Source of the DNA: Nitrospiraceae bacterium
GTDB lineage: Bacteria > Nitrospirota_A > Leptospirillia > Leptospirillales > Leptospirillaceae
NCBI GenBank assembly: GCA_028064945.1
Contig: JAPTWQ010000081.1
Location: 1 to 47,940, forward strand
Length of the DNA: 47,940 bases
Reading direction: 5' to 3'
Positions 15,761 to 22,109 of the stretch are shown piece after piece. Both the position numbers and the translations under genes were made by a program. A model generated the notes under the pieces. It made no database searches and was not told the DNA's origin. It worked only from the letters and a program-made list of their open reading frames with translations. The stretch's first letter is position 1, and each line of letters begins with the position of its first letter.

Positions 15761-16592
15761 GGTCTCCCCCTTATAGATAAGTTAAGACTGAAAGGCTGTT
15801 TTGAATTTTTCCCCTTCCGACATGGAGATGCTGGATTCTTTCTGACAGTCGGAACGGGTATTTGTGGGATCGTAACATAACGGGCTGATTCGGGGCAAAA
15901 AGGATCTTTCAGACGATTGGTGGTCCTGAGGATGAAGTCCTGTTCGGGATGGTTCGGGGGATAGACGAGGTTTTTGCCCGCGGCTTTCCGGAGTTCAAAA
16001 ACGTCAAGGGAAGTTGTTTGTTTTCATGTCGTGCAAGAGATTCCTGTTTCAGTTTCTCTGGAAAAAAAGAGGATTTTGGGGGGAGAGTTCAGTGTTGAAT
16101 GAGGGTCTGGTGGAGAGGCAGAACAAAAGGCACCTGAAAAGAATGAGAAACAGAAGGAGGATCAGTACGATAAAAAAGAGTTTTGATTTCCAGTCTGGAA
16201 CGGGCCGTTTTTTTATTGATACCAGCATCGAACCACCCCCAGCGCCCAAAAGAGCGCTCATCTCAGGTAGACTCGGAGAGTTCCTGACAGCTTCCATGAA
16301 GCAGTCGGATGATCAGGATTTCCCATTTTTCGGATCTTCATGGAGCTTTCGATCGCCCCAAAATGGGGAGAATCTTTTGTCAGATCATCCCCTCCCCATA
16401 AAGGCTTTATGCAAGTCCCTGAAGAAGAAAGACTCCCTAGGGTTGCTTCAGTGATGGGGAGATCCGCCCTCATGACCGTCTACCTTTTGAAAAGGCATTC
16501 CTGATCAAAAGATCGACCCTCTTTACTATACTCTTATCGGCAGAATTCACAGAAACTTGTCTGACCCTGAATTGCTGGAGGAGAATGAAGTG
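15761..16592. other. Long divergent gap between yebC and the efflux operon (no assigned gene)
   Basis: More than 800 bases without a gene I can support. A plus-strand frame at 16014-16454 (TTG start, no ribosome site) and minus-strand frames at 16049-16297 and 16258-16473 exist. The 16049-16297 frame contains one strongly hydrophobic stretch of about 20 residues near its middle (L/I/F-rich), but it lacks a Shine-Dalgarno and its flanks look random. The right end carries a TATACT at 16527-16532 that could be a -10 box, without a good -35. The region could hold a decayed gene or an RNA. Confidence 0.4.
16527..16532 (+). promoter_or_regulatory. Possible -10 box for the efflux operon
   Basis: TATACT in an AT-rich stretch (CTTTACTATACTCTTATC). 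No good -35 hexamer lies 16-18 bases upstream, so it is a weak candidate or would need an activator. A second candidate is TTGCAG at 16610-16615 with TATAGG at 16634-16639 (18-base spacer). Confidence 0.3.
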
Positions 16593-16724
16593 ATGTCAGA
16601 TTTGACGGGTTGCAGAAAAAGGTTTTCCATGTTTATAGGAGAACATAAGGGAGTAGCTGTCGGAGTGTGCTTGGTGCACACTGTTTTTAGAGAATGTATC
16701 GGATCGATCCTGGTGGAAGCCTGA
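16593..16724 (+). CDS. Possible small protein or leader peptide, 43 residues
   Basis: A short frame starting MSDLTGCRKRFSMF and ending ILVEA, with GGAGGAG about 10 bases before its ATG and its stop one base before the TTG of the FUSC gene. The tight join would suit translational coupling. Against it: the codons (AGA, AGG, ATA, GTA) are less like the neighbours, and no family is recognised. Within it lies a 6-base inverted repeat, GTGTGC (16665-16670) and GCACAC (16676-16681), that could be an operator. It may be chance. Confidence 0.3.
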   Translation: MSDLTGCRKRFSMFIGEHKGVAVGVCLVHTVFRECIGSILVEA

Positions 16725-16725
16725 T

Positions 16726-18777
16726 TTGAAAAGTTTGGATGAAGTTCTGTCGATTGCCGGATTAAGGTCTGTGTCCGGAGATGTTTTATTTTCTTTCAAG
16801 ACCCTTATTGCGGCTGGATTTGCCCTCTATATCGCCTTTTCCCTGAATCTTCCCCAGGCCTACTGGGCCCTGGTCACAGTTCTGATCATTGCCCAGCCAT
16901 ATTCAGGGATGATCCGCTCGAAGGCCCTATATCGTGTTATTGGCACGATCGTTGGTGCCAGCTTTGTTGTTTTCATCATGCCGCTTCTGATCAACTCCCC
17001 GGAATTGTTTTCCATTGCCATTTGCCTTTGGATTGCCATCTGTCTTTTTCTGTCTCTTTATGATGGCTCACCAAGGAGCTACGGATTTATTCTGGGAGGA
17101 TATACCTCGGCTCTCATCGGATTTCCTGCGGTGGACTCTCCCGGAAGTATCTTTCTGCTGGCAAGATCCCGGGTTGAAGAGGTTGTTCTGGGCGTTCTGA
17201 CGACATTTTTGGTCAATGAGCTTTTTTTCCCACGTCAAGTCACACCCCTGCTCCTTTTACGGATGGATAAGTGGCTTTCCCATGTTGCGAAATGGGGGGG
17301 AGAGGAAGTTTCCGGACGGGGTATGACTCCTGGAGTGCCACATAGCCTTGGCGGGGAGATTTCAACGATGTCTGCCATGGGGATTCATGCTGCGTATGAA
17401 TCCCCGGATCCAAGGGTTTCGGGGTGGCTGGAGGCACTGATGTCCCGGATGCGTGACCTCCTGCCGGTTTTTGTCGATCTCAAGATCCATCGAAAAGCCC
17501 TTTCCCGTTTTTCTCCGGCCCTCTCGTCCGATCTCGAAATCCTGGGCAGGGAGATTGACGACTGGATGTCGGGAAAGCATCATCTTTCTTCAAAAGAGAT
17601 GGATCAGATGGTTTCCCGGTGGTTTTCGGAACATGGAATTTCTTTCGGGTTACTGAAAGGTGGCACGATTCCGACAGAACTCGGCTCCTTGATGGAGCGA
17701 CTTTCCCGGCGTTTTCACGAACTCGTGATAATCTGGGGAGACTGTCGGCGCATGCGCCAAAGAATTGCCCATGGAGGTGTTGAGGAACCCCCAACGCCGA
17801 AGGGTCGGGTTTCGGTGTTCCGTGATCCGCTTCTCCCGTTTCTTTCGGCGCTGGCTGTCTCTCTTGCTGTGGGGACCTCCATATTCATCTGGAGAGCGCT
17901 TGATTGGCCAGAAGGTTTTGCCGCAGCAATGATGGCGGCGGTTAGCGGTACCTTTTTTGCCGCGATGGATGATCCTTCAGGAGCGATTCTGGATTTTCTG
18001 GCAAAGATCAATATCGGATCCGCCGCAGGATTGGTCACACTCTTTTTCTTCCTTCCCCAGGTTCACGACTTTGCCGGACTGATGGCGGTTATGGGAATTG
18101 TCCTGATCCCTGCCGGGATCGTGTTGGCCCGTCCCGACGGTCCGCTCAAAGTGCTTCCATTCATGATCGGATTTTCAGGATTGATTGCCTTGCAGTCAAC
18201 CTACCATGCAGACTTCTCCCATGCATGGAATACCGCGATTTCAGAGGCTGTAGGTGTGTTTCTGGCGGCTCTTTCAACGGTATTGGTCCGGTCGGTGGGG
18301 GTGACGTTCAGCATCCGGAGGATCCTGTCATCGATCCATATGGAAATTGTCCAGCTGGCGAACCTTCAGGGAAAGATGGACCGGAGTGTGTTTGTGGACC
18401 ACATGTTTGACAGGATCGCACCATTGATGTCGAGGATGGGCGTCCTTGGAATGGATGCGCGGAAAAATCATCCGGATGGACTCTATGATATGGTTGTTGG
18501 TCTCGACCTGATCCGGCTTGGAGAGATCCGGGAAAAATTGCCTCCGGAGATGGGGGATTCCATTTCCCGGCTGACACTTGCCATCGGTACCTATTACGAT
18601 CGACCGGGAGAAGCCGGGAAGAAGGTCTTGAAATCCCTGTTCGACGAGGTTTGGCTCAAAATTGTCGATTCAACGGACATGGATCTTGAATCCGAAACGC
18701 TCTCCCTTCTCGCCAGTCTTCGATGGACACTTGACGGAGGGGGGTTTATGGCATCTTCCGATGGGAGGGCCAGATGA
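16726..18777 (+). CDS. FUSC-family inner-membrane transporter (AaeB-like efflux)
   Basis: 683 residues with the two-repeat FUSC layout. The first hydrophobic block of about five to six spans covers residues about 20-170 (SLNLPQAYWALVTVLI, the family's W-A-x-x-T/V motif). A soluble region follows, then a second block from about 370 to 530 (FLSALAVSLAVGTSIFIW) and a soluble C-terminal tail. The family includes AaeB, which exports hydroxylated aromatic acids together with AaeA and AaeX; homologues of both follow here. The start is TTG at 16726 with GGTGG upstream. It overlaps the DUF1656 gene by 4 bases (ATGA). No regulator or outer-membrane partner is adjacent, and the substrate is unknown. Confidence 0.85.
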   Translation: MKSLDEVLSIAGLRSVSGDVLFSFKTLIAAGFALYIAFSLNLPQAYWALVTVLIIAQPYSGMIRSKALYRVIGTIVGASFVVFIMPLLINSPELFSIAICLWIAICLFLSLYDGSPRSYGFILGGYTSALIGFPAVDSPGSIFLLARSRVEEVVLGVLTTFLVNELFFPRQVTPLLLLRMDKWLSHVAKWGGEEVSGRGMTPGVPHSLGGEISTMSAMGIHAAYESPDPRVSGWLEALMSRMRDLLPVFVDLKIHRKALSRFSPALSSDLEILGREIDDWMSGKHHLSSKEMDQMVSRWFSEHGISFGLLKGGTIPTELGSLMERLSRRFHELVIIWGDCRRMRQRIAHGGVEEPPTPKGRVSVFRDPLLPFLSALAVSLAVGTSIFIWRALDWPEGFAAAMMAAVSGTFFAAMDDPSGAILDFLAKINIGSAAGLVTLFFFLPQVHDFAGLMAVMGIVLIPAGIVLARPDGPLKVLPFMIGFSGLIALQSTYHADFSHAWNTAISEAVGVFLAALSTVLVRSVGVTFSIRRILSSIHMEIVQLANLQGKMDRSVFVDHMFDRIAPLMSRMGVLGMDARKNHPDGLYDMVVGLDLIRLGEIREKLPPEMGDSISRLTLAIGTYYDRPGEAGKKVLKSLFDEVWLKIVDSTDMDLESETLSLLASLRWTLDGGGFMASSDGRAR

Positions 18778-18968
18778 AAGAGATCGATGTTTTGGGGCTT
18801 TTCTTTCCACCGTTTCTGATCTGGGGAGTGATTGCCTTTTTGATTCTTGGATGGTTGAGGGTTTTGTTGGCCAGAATTGGTTTCTATCGTTTTGTCTGGC
18901 ATCGTTCCCTTGTGGATATTGCTCTCTGGGTGATCGTTTCGGGAGTCGTTGTCACTTTTTTGGGTTAG
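18774..18968 (+). CDS. DUF1656 small membrane protein (AaeX-like)
   Basis: 64 residues with two hydrophobic spans (about 8-28 and 43-62) separated by a basic turn containing F-Y-R-F-V-W-H, the conserved feature of DUF1656/AaeX. These peptides are encoded between FUSC pumps and HlyD adaptors; their role in the efflux complex is not known. It starts inside the end of the FUSC gene with an ATGA overlap and ends 10 bases before the adaptor start. Order, size and spacing fit the family exactly. Confidence 0.88.
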   Translation: MKEIDVLGLFFPPFLIWGVIAFLILGWLRVLLARIGFYRFVWHRSLVDIALWVIVSGVVVTFLG

Positions 18969-18978
18969 GGGAGGACTA

Positions 18979-19875
18979 TTGGCAGGAAATTCGTCTCTCA
19001 TGTCTCGGGTAGCCTTGACACTTGTGATATTGATTCTGTCCTCTTTTGTCGGCTGGAGACTGTGGGTGTATTACCTTGAGGCTCCTTGGACCCGTGATGG
19101 GAAGATCCGGGCTGACTTTATCTCTGTCGCTCCGGATGTTTCCGGTTTGGTCAGCCAGATTTTTGTCCATGAGAATGATCAGGTCAAAAAAGGCGACATT
19201 CTCTTCCGTATCGATCCGGAACGTTTTCGAATCGCGATCCTCCAAGCCCGGGCGAGGGTTCTTGGTACGATGGCCGTTATGGATGAGGCAGGCCGCAATG
19301 CCAGAAGGTACCATCAACTCATGCTGAACGGAGACGCTACGCGGGAAGTGGCGAGAAATATGGAAGCCCGATATGAAAAATCGCGGGCCGACTATCAGGA
19401 AGCGATGGCGCAGCTCTCCCTTTCCATCCTGGACCAGAAGCGTTCTGAAGTCCGGGCCCGGGTCAACGGAAAAATTGCAAACATGACTCTTGAGCCGGGG
19501 GATTATGTTCATCGTGGAGATGGCGTCCTCTCTCTCGTCGATACGGACTCTCTCCATGTCGACGGCTACTTTGAGGAGACAAAACTGTCGAGAATCCACA
19601 TCGGCGATCCTGTTGAAATTCGGATGATGGGGGCCCGTCGTTCCATATGGGGACATGTGAGCGGTATCGCGGGAGGTATTCGGGACAGGGAGAGGCATGA
19701 GCGTCCGGGAAGCCCTCCTGATGTCAACCCGACATTCAGTTGGGTCAGGCTCGCCCAGAGGATCCCGGTAAGGGTCCATCTTGACAAGGTTCCTCCCGGT
19801 CTGAGACTTGTTTCGGGAAGAACGGTGACCGTGATTGACCGGAAAGGTCCACTTGTTGGCAAGTTGTTTCCGTAA
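18979..19875 (+). CDS. HlyD/EmrA-type periplasmic adaptor (AaeA-like)
   Basis: About 298 residues. One N-terminal membrane anchor (VALTLVILILSSFVGW) is followed by EAPWTRDGKIRADFISVAPDVSG, typical of AaeA/EmrA adaptors, a lipoyl half-motif, a short coiled-coil hairpin (about residues 80-150), the second lipoyl half (VRARVNGKIANMTLEPGDYV) and a beta-barrel domain. It would link the FUSC pump to an outer-membrane channel. The start is uncertain: TTG at 18979 follows GGGGAGG by four bases, while ATG at 19000 lacks a site but also gives a sensible protein. It is the last gene of this set. No outer-membrane factor is encoded in the window. Confidence 0.87.
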   Translation: MAGNSSLMSRVALTLVILILSSFVGWRLWVYYLEAPWTRDGKIRADFISVAPDVSGLVSQIFVHENDQVKKGDILFRIDPERFRIAILQARARVLGTMAVMDEAGRNARRYHQLMLNGDATREVARNMEARYEKSRADYQEAMAQLSLSILDQKRSEVRARVNGKIANMTLEPGDYVHRGDGVLSLVDTDSLHVDGYFEETKLSRIHIGDPVEIRMMGARRSIWGHVSGIAGGIRDRERHERPGSPPDVNPTFSWVRLAQRIPVRVHLDKVPPGLRLVSGRTVTVIDRKGPLVGKLFP

Positions 19876-19890
19876 TGCATTGATTTTTAA

Positions 19891-19907
19891 TCAGGATATA
19901 ATCCTGA
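19891..19907. repeat. Perfect palindrome TCAGGAT-ATA-ATCCTGA
   Basis: Two 7-base arms around a 3-base centre. The sequence includes TATAAT (19897-19902), so a protein bound here would cover a possible -10 box. No T-run follows, so it is unlikely to be a terminator. No matching -35 is visible at 16-18 bases. Confidence 0.5.
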
Positions 19908-20002
19908 ATCGGAAAAAAACTTGCTAGATTCATCTCTGGCATGCTAGGGTTCTTGTGAGCCATTGAGTGGCCGGCCGAAAGTTTTTGACCACCCCCAAGT
20001 TG

Positions 20003-20030
20003 ATCGAACCAAACAAACTTCCATCGAACC
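20003..20030. repeat. Direct repeat ATCGAACC x2, 20-base period
   Basis: ATCGAACC occurs at 20003-20010 and 20023-20030, two helical turns apart on the same DNA face, upstream of treZ. This arrangement is common for activator or response-regulator sites. Chance is not excluded for an 8-base pair of copies. Confidence 0.35.
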
Positions 20031-20186
20031 TTTTTCTCCAATCGCCCAGATTTCGCGATCGGCCATTTTTTATTTTTGGCGATTGAAGATTTTGGATCAA
20101 TAACCATATTTTGGGGTGTTTGTTTTTCTTTTCAACTCGTCAGAAGATTGCCTCTCCCGGAGGAAAACCAAAAGGAGATCAGTTTT

Positions 20187-22109
20187 ATGGATTGTTCCGG
20201 TCACCATCTGATTTCCCGAAATGACATCGACTCTGTCGCACTTGATCATGCACTTGGACCCATTGGTGCCGTTCTCCAAAAGGATGGTTCCGTTCTTTTC
20301 AGGGTGTGGGCCCCACAATTTTTTCATGTCCATCTGGTCCTGCCCGATCAAAAAAAATCCCCCCTTTTAATGGTTTCTGAAGGAAATGGGTACCATCATC
20401 TCTCACTTTCAGGTATTGGCGTCGGGACCCGCTATCTTTTCCAGCTTGAGGGAGTCGGAACCTATCCGGATCCGGCATCAAGGTGGCAGCCGGATGGCGT
20501 GCACAAAGCCTCCGCCGTGTGGTTCCCGGAGGAATCCTTTCCCTCTCCTCTCCCCGCTTGGCAGGGCCACAGGCTCGACTCCCTGATCATCTATGAGCTC
20601 CATGTCGGAACCTTTACCGCTGAAGGGACATTCGACGGACTCATCCAACATCTTGGACATTTGCAAGAGCTTGGTGTCACCGCGATTGAGGTCATGCCGG
20701 TCGCCTCCTTTCCGGGAGAGCGGAACTGGGGGTATGATGGCGTTTATCTGTTTGCTGTTCAGCAGTCCTATGGTGGCCCCGACGGTTTTGGCCGGTTTGT
20801 CCGTGGCTGTCATGAACGTGGAATTTCGGTCCTTTTGGATGTTGTCTATAACCACCTGGGTCCTGAAGGAAATTATCTCGGAAAGTTTGCTCCCTATTTT
20901 TCAAAAATCTCCCGGACCCCCTGGGGTGATGCGATCAATTTCGATGGCCCCGAGAGTGATCATGTCCGACATTTTTTTCTGGAGAACCTTCGCACCTATT
21001 TAGAGGTCTTTGATGTGGACGGGTTCCGGTTCGACGCGATCCATGCCATCATCGACCAGTCCCCGGTTCCTTTTCTGACAGATGTTTCAAGGCTTTGTCG
21101 TCAGATTTCCGAAAAACGGGGAAGACCGGTTCACCTGATCGGTGAGTCCCATCAGAATGACCGCAGGGCGGTTCTTCCGGAAGATCAAAACGGAATCGGT
21201 TTCGACAGCCAGTGGAGTGATGACTTTCACCATGCCCTTCATGTTTTCCTGACAGGGGAAAGGGAAGGGTATTATCAGGACTTTTCCGGAGCGTCCGACC
21301 TGCCCCGCATTTTTTCAGAAGGTTTTCTGTATCAGGGCGAATATGCCCCTTCATTCAGGCGTCGCAGGGGCTCTTCTCCTGAGGGGCTTTCCGGCTCTTC
21401 CTTCGTTGTTTTCTCCCAAAATCATGACCAAGTGGGCAATCGGCCGGCGGCTGACCGGCTTACCGCAAGAATTCCCGATGCCGGACTGCGTCTCGCGGCT
21501 TCCCTGACGCTCCTGTCTCCTTTTTTGCCACTTCTTTTTATGGGGGAAGAGTTTGGCGAGACGAACCCCTTCCATTATTTTACAAGCCATGGAGACGAGG
21601 ATCTGATCAACGCTGTTCGGGAGGGGAGAAAAAGGGAGTTCCAGGATTTTCCCGGATGGACGGATCATCTTGATCCGCAGGGGTTGGAGGTGTTTGAAAA
21701 CTCCCGGTTGTCCATGCTCGACCCCGGAAGTCGGATCGGCTCCTCGCTCAAGCTTTATGCCTTTTATCGGGAGCTGATTCGCATCAGGAAATCCTATCCG
21801 GCTCTTGTGCCGCCGAACACTCTTCCTGGTCCGGATTGTCGTCTCCTTCCATCCAATCCTCCCCTATTGCTGGTTCGTCGGGAGGGTGGCGGGGAAGTGG
21901 TTCTGATTGTCGGGAACCTGTCAGAGTTACCACAAAGACTCGGGAACATCCTTTCCAACGCTCCGGGGCGGTGGTCAAAAGTTCTCGACTCCGAAGAAGA
22001 ACGCTGGGGTGGGGGAGGCAGTCTCTTTCCGGAGAGACTGGAGTCCTCTTCTGATGAAAATGTTTGTGCTCCTTATCAGGTCGCTCTCTACCGGGGGGTG
22101 GCCTCTTGA
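20187..22109 (+). CDS. treZ: Malto-oligosyltrehalose trehalohydrolase
   Basis: 640 residues, GH13. It cuts trehalose from the reducing end of maltooligosyl-trehalose made by TreY. An N-terminal E-set/CBM48-like domain (about 30-115) is followed by the barrel. Catalytic set: DVVYNH at 218-223, nucleophile D283 in FRFDAIH, acid E320 in LIGESH, and D414 in QNHDQVGNR. The family-specific HLGHLQELGVTAIEVMPVASFPG is present. A GlgB branching enzyme is less likely given QNHDQVGNRP and the treY neighbour. The ATG at 20187 has GGAG 9 bases upstream; frames extending to 20076 are rejected. The stop overlaps treY by four bases. It is the first gene of the six-gene trehalose/glucan run. Confidence 0.95.
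   Translation: MDCSGHHLISRNDIDSVALDHALGPIGAVLQKDGSVLFRVWAPQFFHVHLVLPDQKKSPLLMVSEGNGYHHLSLSGIGVGTRYLFQLEGVGTYPDPASRWQPDGVHKASAVWFPEESFPSPLPAWQGHRLDSLIIYELHVGTFTAEGTFDGLIQHLGHLQELGVTAIEVMPVASFPGERNWGYDGVYLFAVQQSYGGPDGFGRFVRGCHERGISVLLDVVYNHLGPEGNYLGKFAPYFSKISRTPWGDAINFDGPESDHVRHFFLENLRTYLEVFDVDGFRFDAIHAIIDQSPVPFLTDVSRLCRQISEKRGRPVHLIGESHQNDRRAVLPEDQNGIGFDSQWSDDFHHALHVFLTGEREGYYQDFSGASDLPRIFSEGFLYQGEYAPSFRRRRGSSPEGLSGSSFVVFSQNHDQVGNRPAADRLTARIPDAGLRLAASLTLLSPFLPLLFMGEEFGETNPFHYFTSHGDEDLINAVREGRKREFQDFPGWTDHLDPQGLEVFENSRLSMLDPGSRIGSSLKLYAFYRELIRIRKSYPALVPPNTLPGPDCRLLPSNPPLLLVRREGGGEVVLIVGNLSELPQRLGNILSNAPGRWSKVLDSEEERWGGGGSLFPERLESSSDENVCAPYQVALYRGVAS

Larger units (their letters stand above)
19876..20186 (+). 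promoter_or_regulatory. Regulatory region upstream of treZ
   Basis: 311 bases with no gene and several ordered elements: a 7+3+7 palindrome at 19891-19907 that contains TATAAT; TTGCTA / TAGGGT with 18-base spacing just after it as an alternative weak promoter; two copies of ATCGAACC exactly 20 bases apart (20003-20010, 20023-20030); and an 8-base inverted repeat at 20039-20046 and 20078-20085. The treZ ribosome site GGAG is at 20174-20177. The palindrome may instead belong to the end of the adaptor transcript. Confidence 0.45.

Noticed and set aside
16014..16454. Plus-strand 146-codon frame in the yebC-FUSC gap
   Set aside because: TTG start, no Shine-Dalgarno, Lys/Arg/Phe-rich with no recognisable domain.
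20039..20085. 8-base inverted repeat before treZ as an intrinsic terminator of the adaptor operon
   Set aside because: The loop is 31 bases and the T-rich part lies inside the loop, not after the stem.
20187..22109. First GH13 gene of the run as GlgB branching enzyme
   Set aside because: The QNHDQVGNR motif, size and overlap with treY fit TreZ better.
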